Below are positions 8,227 through 16,569 of a DNA stretch of 64,000 nucleotides, one piece after another (within the stretch, counting starts at the first letter, position 1; each line of letters opens with the position of its first letter). This stretch comes from Microvirga sp052114605. GTDB taxonomy: Bacteria; Pseudomonadota; Alphaproteobacteria; Rhizobiales; Beijerinckiaceae. Under the pieces are notes generated by a model. That model was not told the origin of the DNA. It ran no database searches and saw only the letters and a program-made list of their open reading frames with translations. Position numbers and translations under genes: made by a program. Where the stretch lies: positions 124,001 to 188,000 of the forward strand of contig NZ_JBFRFB010000006.1 of assembly GCF_052114605.1 (NCBI RefSeq). Reading direction: 5' to 3'.

Positions 8227-9417
8227 TTATTTGCGCTTCGCGCCGCCCACCTGCTCGTCCCACATGCGGAAGGCGACGACCATCTGCTCGGGCTGGAGCG
8301 GCAACTCGATTGGATTCTCGGCGATCCACTTCTCGTATTCAGGACGGCCGAATTCCTTGATTGCGGCTTGGCTTTCCGGGGGGGCCATGTCGAGCGTCAC
8401 GCCCTTCACGGCAGGACCTGGATAGAAGTAGCCTTCATCGTAGGTGTAAGCCTGCTGCTCCTTGGTGAGCAGGAAGTTCATGAGGTCGATGAGGACAGCG
8501 AGCTTCTCGTTCGACAGCCCCTTGGGCACGCACATATAATGGGCATCCGCGACCCAGTGGAAGCCCTTGAGCGCAGCGACTTTCGCCTCTTTCGGCACGA
8601 CGCCCAGAACGCGCGGATTGATGTCCCAGCCGGTGGTGGACACAGTCATGTCGCGCGAGCCTTCGCCGAGTTCCTTCATCACGGCGCCGGTGCCGGACGG
8701 GTAATACTCGACGTTCTGCCCCAGCTCCTTGAGGAAAGCCCATGTCTTGTCCCACCCCTTTGCCGGATCTTGCGGATTGCTGTCTCCGAGGATGTAGGGA
8801 AGGCCCATGATGAAGGTACGGCCCGGCCCCGAATTCGCGGGGCGTGCATAAAGGAAGCGGCCCGGATTGGCTTTGCTATAGGCGAGAAGCTCCTCAGCCG
8901 TCGTGGGCACGGTCTTTACCTTGTCGGGCATGTACTCAAGCAGTGGCCCCGACGGATAGTAAGTCACGACGACGCCTTGTCCCTTGGCGAGGGTCTGCAT
9001 CTTGGCGGCAGGCGGAAGATAAATATCGTCGAGCTTCGGCAGAGAGCCCGCATGCTGCGGAATCATCTCGACCCAGAGTTTCTGATCGATGCCCGCAGAG
9101 AGTGCGTCCGTGCCGGTCAGCACGAGGTCGATATCGACGCGGCCAGCATCCTGCTGCGCCTTGATCTTACCCGCAAGCTCCGGCGCCGGAGCTTTGGTGA
9201 ATGTGATACGCGAGACGAGATTGGGCTTCGCCTTGCGATAGTTCTCGATAGCTTTCTGTGTCAGGGCCAGATTGCCGGCAACATCAATGATGTTGAGCGC
9301 CACAGGGCTCGTCGGCAGCGGCAACTGCTGGGCCAAGGCGCGCCCGCCGAGCGCGGCGACACCGGCAGCACCGGCGACCCCGCCGACGAAAGTCCTTCTG
9401 GTGATCACGTTCGTCAT
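8227..9417 (-). CDS. Periplasmic solute-binding protein, Tat-exported
   Basis: A 396-residue extracellular solute-binding protein of the PotD/AfuA-like class. The N-terminus MTNVITRRTFVGGVAGAAG has a twin-arginine motif (RRTFV) followed by a hydrophobic stretch ending at ALAQQ, so export by the Tat pathway is likely. It should capture the ligand for the two downstream permeases and the ATPase. The family includes polyamine, ferric-ion and sugar-phosphate binders; between uxaC and the ABC genes a hexuronate is the best guess. I chose the ATG at 9417 over 9444, because it places the twin arginines at 7-8 and has a GGGAGG-like site just upstream. Confidence 0.85.
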   Translation of the reverse strand: MTNVITRRTFVGGVAGAAGVAALGGRALAQQLPLPTSPVALNIIDVAGNLALTQKAIENYRKAKPNLVSRITFTKAPAPELAGKIKAQQDAGRVDIDLVLTGTDALSAGIDQKLWVEMIPQHAGSLPKLDDIYLPPAAKMQTLAKGQGVVVTYYPSGPLLEYMPDKVKTVPTTAEELLAYSKANPGRFLYARPANSGPGRTFIMGLPYILGDSNPQDPAKGWDKTWAFLKELGQNVEYYPSGTGAVMKELGEGSRDMTVSTTGWDINPRVLGVVPKEAKVAALKGFHWVADAHYMCVPKGLSNEKLAVLIDLMNFLLTKEQQAYTYDEGYFYPGPAVKGVTLDMAPPESQAAIKEFGRPEYEKWIAENPIELPLQPEQMVVAFRMWDEQVGGAKRK

Positions 9418-9468
9418 CGTCTTCCTCCCTTTTCTGTGCTGCATGGCCGTCGAGGGCCATGCCCATCG

Positions 9469-10872
9469 TCACAGCTTGTAAGCCTCTTTCGCGAGGCGAT
9501 ATGCGAGGTCGTATGCCACCTCATTCGCCTCATCTTCATCGAGGCGATGGGTTGTCACGAGATTGGCGAGATACGCGCAATCCACTCGGCGCGCGACGTC
9601 GTGGCGTGCCGGAATGGACAGGTAAGCCCGGGTGTCGTCGTTGAAGCCGACTGTGTTGTAGAAGCCCGCGGTCTCCGTGGTGAGTTCACGAAATCGCCGC
9701 ATGCCCTCTGGCGCATCGAAGAACCACCAGGCAGGGCCGAGCTTCAGGATGGGATAATGCCCCGCCAAGGGAGCCAGCTCGCGCGAGTAACTTGTCTCAT
9801 CCAAGGTAAAGAGAATGACGGTCAGGTTCGGCTCGTTCCCGTAACGGTCGAGCAGCGGCTTGAGTGCATTCACGTAACCCGTCTGCGATGGAATATCGGC
9901 ACCCATATCACGACCGAACCGACTGTAGATCTTGTGGTTGTGATTACGGAACGAGCCTGGGTGGATCTGCATCACCATGCCGTCCTCCACGCTCATCGCC
10001 GCCATCTCGCTGAGCATCTGAGCACGGAACAGCTCGGCATCGCCTTGATGCATATCGCCTGCCGATACGCGGCGGAACAGAGCTTCTGCGTCGGCCTTGG
10101 GAAGGTCGGCTGTGCGCGCAGTCGGATGGCCGTGATCGGTGGAGGTGGCTCCGTACTCACGGAAGAAGGCGCGCCGTTTGCGGTGGGCTTCGAGGTATCC
10201 GCTCCAGGTGGACGTGTCGCAGCCGGTAATTTCGCCAAAGCGAAGGACATTGTCACGGAAGCCGTCGAAATCCGGATCGACGACAGGATCGGGACGATAG
10301 GCCGTCACGACGCGACCCTTCCAGCCCGATTGCCGGATCGTCTCATGGTGTTTCAAGGAATCAAGCGGACTTTCCGTCGTGGCGATGGCTTCAATGCGAA
10401 AGCGCTCGAAAAGAGCGCGCGGACGAAATTCCGGGGTACGCAACGCCGCATCGATACGATCATAGTATTCATCCGCATTCTTCTCGGAGAGCCGTTCCGT
10501 GAATCCAAAGAGCGTGGCGAAGGTATGATCGAGCCAGGTGCGCGTCGGAGTGCCGCGAAAGAGATCGTATTGTGCAGCGAAACGACGCCAGATCTTACGG
10601 GGGTCCTTTTCGACAGGGCCTCCATCCTTGGCCGGAATGCCGAGATCCTCAAGCCGCACACCCTGGCTGTAGAGCATGCGGAAAATATAGTGATCGGGAA
10701 TGACGAAGAGAGCGGCGGGATCGGGAAAAGGTTCATTCTCCGCATACCAGCGCGGATCCGTATGGCCATGAGGCGAAATGATGGTCAGATCCTGGATTCC
10801 CGCATAGAGCCTACGGGCCACAGCACGGGCCTCAGGCTCGGCAGGAAACAGCCGGTCCGGATGGATCAGCAT
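9469..10872 (-). CDS. uxaC: Uronate isomerase
   Basis: A 467-residue amidohydrolase-superfamily isomerase that converts D-glucuronate to D-fructuronate and D-galacturonate to D-tagaturonate, the first step of hexuronate breakdown. Near residue 34 it has SPHGHTDPRWYAEN, an H-x-H metal-ligand region, later MQIHPGSFRNHN and FNDDTRAYLS, all in keeping with UxaC. The start at 10872 (MLIHPDRLF) has AGGGAG at a good distance; the frame runs open to 10989 but would then cross the divergent regulator gene. It is the first gene of the six-gene leftward operon, head-to-head with the GntR gene. Confidence 0.93.
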   Translation of the reverse strand: MLIHPDRLFPAEPEARAVARRLYAGIQDLTIISPHGHTDPRWYAENEPFPDPAALFVIPDHYIFRMLYSQGVRLEDLGIPAKDGGPVEKDPRKIWRRFAAQYDLFRGTPTRTWLDHTFATLFGFTERLSEKNADEYYDRIDAALRTPEFRPRALFERFRIEAIATTESPLDSLKHHETIRQSGWKGRVVTAYRPDPVVDPDFDGFRDNVLRFGEITGCDTSTWSGYLEAHRKRRAFFREYGATSTDHGHPTARTADLPKADAEALFRRVSAGDMHQGDAELFRAQMLSEMAAMSVEDGMVMQIHPGSFRNHNHKIYSRFGRDMGADIPSQTGYVNALKPLLDRYGNEPNLTVILFTLDETSYSRELAPLAGHYPILKLGPAWWFFDAPEGMRRFRELTTETAGFYNTVGFNDDTRAYLSIPARHDVARRVDCAYLANLVTTHRLDEDEANEVAYDLAYRLAKEAYKL

Positions 10873-10966
10873 GGCGTTCTCCCTGGCGCTCGCCTCCACC
10901 ATGAATGGCCGAGTTTTAAGCGCCGTTGGGTAAACTTTAGAGAGATCCGATCTCCTTTGCAATGGT

Positions 10967-10981
10967 CTACTAGTATGGTAG
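10967..10981. promoter_or_regulatory. Candidate GntR operator between uxaC and the regulator
   Basis: CTAC (10967-10970) and GTAG (10978-10981) form an inverted repeat around a 7-nt centre and overlap the perfect palindrome TACTAGTA (10968-10975). It lies in the 119-nt divergent promoter region, directly before the regulator's start codon. FadR-family GntR proteins bind short dyads of this kind, so autoregulation and control of uxaC are plausible. Assignment is by position only. Confidence 0.45.
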
Positions 10982-10991
10982 TGTGCCACTT

Positions 10992-11720
10992 ATGACTAAT
11001 AGACCGCCCCTCTCCAAGCTCGATACCGGCCGCGAACCAATGGCCCGGCAAGTCACGCGCGCCTTACGCCAAGCCATAGTGACGATGCAGCTGGCACCCG
11101 GGGAAATGTTGTCGGAACAGGATCTTGCCCAGCGTTTCGGCGTCAGCCGATCCCCGGTGCGGGAGGCCCTGATCAAGCTGAGCGAGGCGGGCCTCGTGCG
11201 GGTTCTGCCGCAGCGAGGGACGCAGGTCGTCAAAATCTCGAAGGCTGCGGTCGAGGATGGCCGCTTCATCCGCGCCGCCGTGGAATCGGCTGTCGTGCGC
11301 GAGGCCGCCATGAATGCAACCCCTGTGATGGTTGCCGAGCTGAACGCGAGCCTGACGCGGCAACGCCGCGCGCAGCGCTCCGCCTCCACGGAGGAGTTCC
11401 TCTCACTCGACGAAGAGTTTCACCGGCTTCTTGCGGAAACGGCGGGGCGCCCTGCAGCTTGGCAGATGATCGAGGACATCAAACCTCAGATGGACCGGGT
11501 GCGATTTCTTGACATGACCAAGGCTCTTCCACGCCATGCGGTGCTTGCGCAGCACATCGTCATCGTGGACGCGATCAAGGCCAAGAATCCTGTCGCCGCC
11601 GAACAGGCGATGCAGCAGCATCTGAGCGAGATCCTGCGTTCGCTGCCGGAACTCGCCGCTCAGTATCCCGACCTTTTTGAACCGGAAACAAGTGCGTCTC
11701 CCGAAGCACTCAGCGCCTAA
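10992..11720 (+). CDS. GntR-family transcriptional regulator (FadR subfamily)
   Basis: A 242-residue regulator. The winged-helix domain spans about residues 16-80, with DLAQRFGVSRSPVREALIKL as recognition helix region and GLVRVLPQRGTQVVKI as wing. The C-terminal helical FCD domain (about 90-230) has the Asp/His metal-ligand pattern in SLDEEFHRLLAETAG and HIVIVDAIKAKN. In this locus it probably represses the uronate genes and is released by a uronate intermediate (UxuR/ExuR-like role, by inference). An in-frame GTG at 10983 is an alternative start, but the ATG at 10992 fits better; neither has a strong ribosome-binding site. It is followed 44 nt later by uxaA. Confidence 0.88.
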   Translation: MTNRPPLSKLDTGREPMARQVTRALRQAIVTMQLAPGEMLSEQDLAQRFGVSRSPVREALIKLSEAGLVRVLPQRGTQVVKISKAAVEDGRFIRAAVESAVVREAAMNATPVMVAELNASLTRQRRAQRSASTEEFLSLDEEFHRLLAETAGRPAAWQMIEDIKPQMDRVRFLDMTKALPRHAVLAQHIVIVDAIKAKNPVAAEQAMQQHLSEILRSLPELAAQYPDLFEPETSASPEALSA

Positions 11721-11764
11721 GCGCGCCGTGCTCGCGAAGATCGGGGCGCCGTAAGGATGGAACC

Positions 11765-13297
11765 ATGTTGGACAAGCCTGCCCTGTCGCCACGCAGCGTG
11801 CGCCTGCACGAGAGCGACAAGCTGGTGGTCGCAGTCGATGCTATCATGCCCGGCGCGGTCGTTCACAATGTTACCGCCAAGGACCGTGTGCCCAAGGGGC
11901 ACAAAATGGCGATTGCCCCAATCAGTCAAGGCGAGCCGATCCTGAAATTCGGGCAGATCATCGGCTTCGCTTCAAAACCAATCGAGCCGGGCGAATGGCT
12001 GCACGAACACAATGTGGAGATGCACGCCTTCGCACGCGACTACCATTTCGCCGAGGATGCGCAGGCGGAAGAAGTCCTTCCCGTCGCATTGCAGGCTACC
12101 TTCGAGGGCTTCCGACGTTCGAACGGCAAAGTCGGCACGCGTAATTACCTGGCAATTCTCACCAGCGTGAACTGCTCGGCCTCGGTCGCGCGTTTCATTG
12201 CGCGCGAGGTCGAGCGCTCGGGCCTTCTCGACGATTATCCCAATGTCGATGGTGTCATTCCGCTCGTCCATGGCACTGGCTGCGGCATGGATCAGAAGGG
12301 CGAAGGCTCAGATATTCTCAAGCGCACCCAATGGGGATACGCCTCCAATCCCAACATGGCCGGCGTGCTGATGGTGGGCCTTGGCTGCGAGGTGTTCCAG
12401 ATCGGCCGATGGAAGGAACTCTACAACATCGAGGAGAGCGACACCTTCCGGTCCCTGACGATTCAAGATACCGGCGGCACGAGAAAGTCCGTCGAGGCCG
12501 GTGTCGCCGCGATCCGTGACATGCTGCCCTTAGCGAACAAGGTGAAACGCGAGACGGCTCCGGTCTCCGAGCTGATGCTGGCCCTGCAATGCGGTGGATC
12601 GGACGGCTATTCGGGCATCACCGCCAATCCGGCCTTGGGAGCCGCCGTCGATCTTCTGGTCCATCACGGTGGAACTGCGATTCTGTCCGAGACGCCGGAA
12701 ATTTATGGCGCGGAGCATCTTCTCACGCGGCGCGCGGCCACACACGAAATCGGTGAGAAGCTCGTCGAGCTGATCGCGTGGTGGGAAGATTACACGGCCC
12801 GCAATCGCGGTGAGATGAATAACAACCCATCGCCTGGTAACAAGGCCGGCGGCCTCACCACGATCCTCGAAAAATCCTTAGGCGCCGCCGCCAAGGGTGG
12901 CACGACGACACTCAATGGCGTCTATCGCTACGCTGAGCCAGTCACGGCAAAAGGTTTCGTGTTCATGGATACACCCGGTTACGATCCTGTCTCGGCAACG
13001 GGGCAAGTGGCCGGCGGCGCGAATGTTCTATGCTTTACCACCGGTCGCGGATCAGCCTATGGCTGCAAGCCTACGCCCTCGATTAAGCTCGCAACCAACA
13101 GCGAGATCTACCGCCGCATGATCGACGACATGGATATCAATTGCGGCGATATCCTCGACGGCGTACCGGTTGCCGAAAAGGGGCAAGAGATTTTTGAGAC
13201 GATTTTGAAGATTGTCTCCGGCGAGCGCTCCAAATCGGAAGAGCTCGGATACGGCGACGCCGAGTTCCTGCCCTGGCAGGTCGGCGCTGTGATGTAA
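11765..13297 (+). CDS. uxaA: Altronate dehydratase
   Basis: A 510-residue altronate dehydratase, converting D-altronate to 2-keto-3-deoxygluconate in galacturonate catabolism. The N-terminal SAF domain (about 1-100, containing KGHKMAIAPI and GEWLHEHNVEMH) is followed by the catalytic domain with RSNGKVGTRNYLAI, VHGTGCGMDQKGEG and the cysteine-bearing LQCGGSDGYSGITANPALG expected of an iron-dependent family. Length is normal. AAGGA lies just upstream of the ATG. It is the second gene of the rightward arm and is followed 48 nt later by uxuA. Confidence 0.93.
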   Translation: MLDKPALSPRSVRLHESDKLVVAVDAIMPGAVVHNVTAKDRVPKGHKMAIAPISQGEPILKFGQIIGFASKPIEPGEWLHEHNVEMHAFARDYHFAEDAQAEEVLPVALQATFEGFRRSNGKVGTRNYLAILTSVNCSASVARFIAREVERSGLLDDYPNVDGVIPLVHGTGCGMDQKGEGSDILKRTQWGYASNPNMAGVLMVGLGCEVFQIGRWKELYNIEESDTFRSLTIQDTGGTRKSVEAGVAAIRDMLPLANKVKRETAPVSELMLALQCGGSDGYSGITANPALGAAVDLLVHHGGTAILSETPEIYGAEHLLTRRAATHEIGEKLVELIAWWEDYTARNRGEMNNNPSPGNKAGGLTTILEKSLGAAAKGGTTTLNGVYRYAEPVTAKGFVFMDTPGYDPVSATGQVAGGANVLCFTTGRGSAYGCKPTPSIKLATNSEIYRRMIDDMDINCGDILDGVPVAEKGQEIFETILKIVSGERSKSEELGYGDAEFLPWQVGAVM

Positions 13298-13345
13298 AAT
13301 CGAAAAGAGGACCGGCCTATCGGCCCATCCTGTAAGGAGACACTC

Positions 13346-14542
13346 ATGGAACAGACCTGGCGCTGGTTCGGCCCTGACGATGTCGTCAAGCTCCCCCATA
13401 TTCGTCAGACCGGCGCGACGGGTATCGTGACGGCCCTTCATCACATCCCCTATGGTGTCATCTGGAGCATCGAGGAAATCGAAGAACGCAAGGCGCTGAT
13501 CGGATCCGATGCCTCTCTTGGTCTTCGCTGGAGCGTGGTCGAAAGCCTGCCGATTCATGAAAACATCAAGATCGGCGAAGGCGACCTGAAGCCTCTCTTC
13601 GACAATTATCGCCAGTCCCTGCGCAACCTCGCACAATGCGGTGTCACCACCATTTGCTATAACTTCATGCCGGTCGTGGATTGGACGCGCACAGAGCTTG
13701 CCTACCCGCTTCCCGGCGGCGGCACGGCACTGCGTTTCAACCTTCATGAATTCGCGGCATTCGACTGCTTCATGCTCGAGCGCCCTGGAGCAGAAGAGGA
13801 TTTCTCGAGCGATGTCCTGACGCGTGCCCGGGAATGGTTTGACCGCTCGACGGAGGCCGACCGACGCAAGCTCCTCGAAAGCATTATGGCAGGTTTGCCC
13901 GGCGCCTATGATCGTTATGACGTTCCCGGCCTTCGCGTGATGCTCAACCGTTATCGCGGCATCGACAAGGATTCACTGCGGAGCAATCTTGCGCGTTTCC
14001 TGCGCGAGGTCATTCCCACGGCGGAAGAAGTCGGCATCCGCATGTGCATCCACCCGGACGATCCGCCGCGCTCTTTGATGGGCTTGCCGCGCATCGTCTC
14101 CAACGAAGAGGACATCGCTTTCATTCTCGACTCCGTGGGCTCTCCGGCCAACGGCCTCACGCTTTGCTGCGGATCGCTGGGTGCGAACGCCGCAAACGAC
14201 GTGCCGGGAATCGCCAAGCGCTTTTCAGACCGCATCTGGTTTGCCCATCTGCGCAACGTCGCCAAAGATTCTGATGGATCCTTCATGGAAGCGGATCACC
14301 TTGGAGGTGACACCGATATGGTTTCCGTCGTCAGCCTTCTTCTGGAAGAACAGAAGCGCCGCAAGGATTCAGGGGATGACAGATGGCGCATCCCCTTCCG
14401 CCCGGACCATGGTCATGAATTGCTCGACGACGTAGGAAAGTCCACACATCCAGGGTATCCGGCTATCGGCCGCCTGAAAGGCCTCGCGGAAATCCGTGGT
14501 GTCATGACAGCGGTGTCATCCTTGAGAGGATTGCCGCTTTAA
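13346..14542 (+). CDS. uxuA: Mannonate dehydratase
   Basis: A 398-residue TIM-barrel enzyme that dehydrates D-mannonate to 2-keto-3-deoxygluconate, completing the glucuronate branch. It opens with MEQTWRWFGPDD, has the metal-site stretches MCIHPDDPPRSLMGLPR, CCGSLGANAANDVP and HLRNV, and ends with FRPDHGHELLDD. The start has an excellent TAAGGAG site at 13335-13341. It shares the rightward transcript with gntR and uxaA; its product and that of UxaA meet at KDG, whose kinase and aldolase are not in the window. It ends 26 nt from the convergent cobC. Confidence 0.94.
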   Translation: MEQTWRWFGPDDVVKLPHIRQTGATGIVTALHHIPYGVIWSIEEIEERKALIGSDASLGLRWSVVESLPIHENIKIGEGDLKPLFDNYRQSLRNLAQCGVTTICYNFMPVVDWTRTELAYPLPGGGTALRFNLHEFAAFDCFMLERPGAEEDFSSDVLTRAREWFDRSTEADRRKLLESIMAGLPGAYDRYDVPGLRVMLNRYRGIDKDSLRSNLARFLREVIPTAEEVGIRMCIHPDDPPRSLMGLPRIVSNEEDIAFILDSVGSPANGLTLCCGSLGANAANDVPGIAKRFSDRIWFAHLRNVAKDSDGSFMEADHLGGDTDMVSVVSLLLEEQKRRKDSGDDRWRIPFRPDHGHELLDDVGKSTHPGYPAIGRLKGLAEIRGVMTAVSSLRGLPL

Positions 14543-14568
14543 CAATCACGGGCTTGGGGGCACGAATC

Positions 14569-15570
14569 TCAACGTCGATACGTTGCGATTGCCCCCTCAA
14601 GCCGCGTCCATGCAGCTTCCGAGCCCGGCAGTCCGAACCGGAGGCGTCGGGAATTATATTCGAAGCGGCGCACCCAAATGCCGCTGCGCCCCAAATGCTT
14701 GAAAAGGTCCGGCGCCTGCTTGCACTCCATCAGGCGATACAGCGTCGTGCCCTTCGGGGCGCTATCGGCAACAGACATCAGAATGCTATCGAGGCGTCGG
14801 GCATCGGCGGCACGTGCCTCTTGTGCAGCAGCCAGCCATGCGTGGTCGCAGAGAGCCTGACGGCCAACCTCGATGGCAGGACCTGAAACCGCCCAGGGCC
14901 CGAGCATCGTCCTCAGCTTTTCAGCCATGTCGATCCCAGTAATCGAAAAGCCGAGCCTTATGCCTGCCAGACCATAGGTTTTGCCGAACGAGCGCAGAAC
15001 AATGGCGTTGTCAGGCAGGTGCGGAACGAGGGTTTTGCCTGCATCGAAATCGGCGAAGGCTTCATCGACGATCAACCATCCCCCCTGCTCGCGGAGACGG
15101 TTAGATATCCCAATCAGATCCTGCCTTGGAATGATTCGACCATCTGGATTGTTCGGGTTCACGACAATGAGGATGTCGGCATCCGGTGCCTGCTCAGGCG
15201 TTGCGCATTCCACAACCCTATGGCCTGCCATGCGCCAAGCCCGCGCATGTTCGGCATAGGTTGGCCCCAACACGGCAACATGCGACTTTTGCCAGAGGGC
15301 AGGCAGAAGACTGATCAGGACTTGCGTTCCGGGAGCCGCCACGACCATGCCGGCATCGGCGGTGCCATAAGCCCTGGAGGCAGCACGCTCCAGATCCTTG
15401 TGATCCTCCGGTGACGGCAGTCGTTGAAAGATGGAGGGTGGCAACGGGGGCATGGGATAGGATATGGGATTGATCCCTGTCGACAGGTCGACCCACGGTT
15501 GGGGCGCATCGGGGAAGAGCCTTGCGGCTTCACCCAGATCGCCTCCGTGCCAGATCTGCGCCTCACTCAT
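14569..15570 (-). CDS. cobC: L-threonine-O-3-phosphate decarboxylase-type aminotransferase
   Basis: A 333-residue fold-type-I PLP enzyme of the CobC/CobD(Salmonella) family, making (R)-1-amino-2-propanol phosphate for the cobalamin nucleotide loop arm. Seen are the N-terminal HGGDLGEAARLFP, IVVNPNNPDGR (PLP-ring contact), VDEAFADFD and the Schiff-base lysine in LRSFGKTYGLAGIRLGF. The divergent cobD (cbiB) starts 12 nt away, and the two act at the same step: CbiB joins the aminopropanol arm to the corrin. Naming follows the Pseudomonas denitrificans scheme. Confidence 0.9.
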   Translation of the reverse strand: MSEAQIWHGGDLGEAARLFPDAPQPWVDLSTGINPISYPMPPLPPSIFQRLPSPEDHKDLERAASRAYGTADAGMVVAAPGTQVLISLLPALWQKSHVAVLGPTYAEHARAWRMAGHRVVECATPEQAPDADILIVVNPNNPDGRIIPRQDLIGISNRLREQGGWLIVDEAFADFDAGKTLVPHLPDNAIVLRSFGKTYGLAGIRLGFSITGIDMAEKLRTMLGPWAVSGPAIEVGRQALCDHAWLAAAQEARAADARRLDSILMSVADSAPKGTTLYRLMECKQAPDLFKHLGRSGIWVRRFEYNSRRLRFGLPGSEAAWTRLEGAIATYRR

Positions 15571-15582
15571 TCGATCTCACCC

Positions 15583-16569
15583 ATGGTTCTGCCCGATAGT
15601 CTGCTCATCCTGGTTCTCGCCCTCGCGACGGAAGCGGCCTTCGGTTACCCGAACCGGCTTTACACGGCCATTGGGCATCCCGTCACCTGGATAGGTCGGC
15701 TGATCAAGCTCCTCGATCACGGTCTCAACCAGGAAACTTGCCGTCCCAAGGTTCGTCGTGCGGCCGGCATTCTGGCCCTCGCCGTCATTCTCTTCGTAAC
15801 AGGGTTGGCAGCGTGGTTTCTACAATTTCTCCTGTTCCCCCTTGGGATGACAGGCCTGGTGATTCTCGCGATGCTCGCCAGCACTCTCCTGGCTCAGCGC
15901 AGTCTCCACGACCATGTGGCCGCTGTCGCCAAAGGTCTGCGTGGGGGAGGTCTCGATGAGGGACGGCATGCTGTCTCGATGATCGTCGGGCGCAACCCGA
16001 AAAGTCTTGATGAAGCAGGCGTCTCACGCGCGGCCATTGAGAGCCTGGCCGAGAATTTTTCGGATGGCATCGTGGCGCCGGCCTTCTGGCTCGGTCTCGG
16101 CGGACTCCCCGGAGCTGCCCTCTACAAGGCGGCGAATACGGCAGACAGCATGATCGGCCACCGCACACCCCGCCACGAGGCCTTCGGTTGGGCGGCGGCA
16201 CGGTTCGACGACCTCATCAACCTGCCGGCCTCGCGCCTGGCAGCCCTTTTCATCATCGCGGCCGCCTCCCTCAGCCGTGATGCCTCGGCACGTGGCGCCT
16301 TCAGATCCGTCCTGCGGGATGCCCGTCACCATCGCTCCCCCAATGCCGGCTGGCCCGAGGCTGCGATGGCGGGAGCTTTGGGCCTGCGTCTGGCAGGACC
16401 GCGCATCTATGGCGATGTGCGGATCGAAGATCGCTGGATGGGCGATGGCCGGGCGGAAGCGACCGCGCAGGATATCGAGCGGGCACTCTTGCTCTATCGA
16501 ACGGCATGCGGACTGCAATTCGCGCTCGCTGCGGCGCTTGCTCTTGTCAGCTTTCTGATCGTGCGCTGA
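15583..16569 (+). CDS. cobD: Adenosylcobinamide-phosphate synthase (CbiB type)
   Basis: A 328-residue membrane protein that attaches the aminopropanol (phosphate) arm to adenosylcobyric acid. CbiB hallmarks are HPVTWIGRLIKLLD near the N-terminus, VGRNPKSLDEAGVSRAAIES, ENFSDGIVAPAFW, KAANTADSMIGHR and SPNAGWPEAAMAGALG. Several hydrophobic helices are present. The start at 15583 (MVLPDSLLIL) lies just 12 nt from the divergent cobC start; the frame is open upstream to 15424, but that part is antisense to cobC. Its end overlaps the convergent cobQ end by 23 nt. Confidence 0.91.
   Translation: MVLPDSLLILVLALATEAAFGYPNRLYTAIGHPVTWIGRLIKLLDHGLNQETCRPKVRRAAGILALAVILFVTGLAAWFLQFLLFPLGMTGLVILAMLASTLLAQRSLHDHVAAVAKGLRGGGLDEGRHAVSMIVGRNPKSLDEAGVSRAAIESLAENFSDGIVAPAFWLGLGGLPGAALYKAANTADSMIGHRTPRHEAFGWAAARFDDLINLPASRLAALFIIAAASLSRDASARGAFRSVLRDARHHRSPNAGWPEAAMAGALGLRLAGPRIYGDVRIEDRWMGDGRAEATAQDIERALLLYRTACGLQFALAAALALVSFLIVR

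Noticed and set aside
8182..10995. A 937-codon open frame on the plus strand
   Set aside because: It lies exactly antisense to the binding-protein and uxaC genes, both strongly supported by family motifs; its sequence has no recognisable domain. It is a by-product of high GC content.
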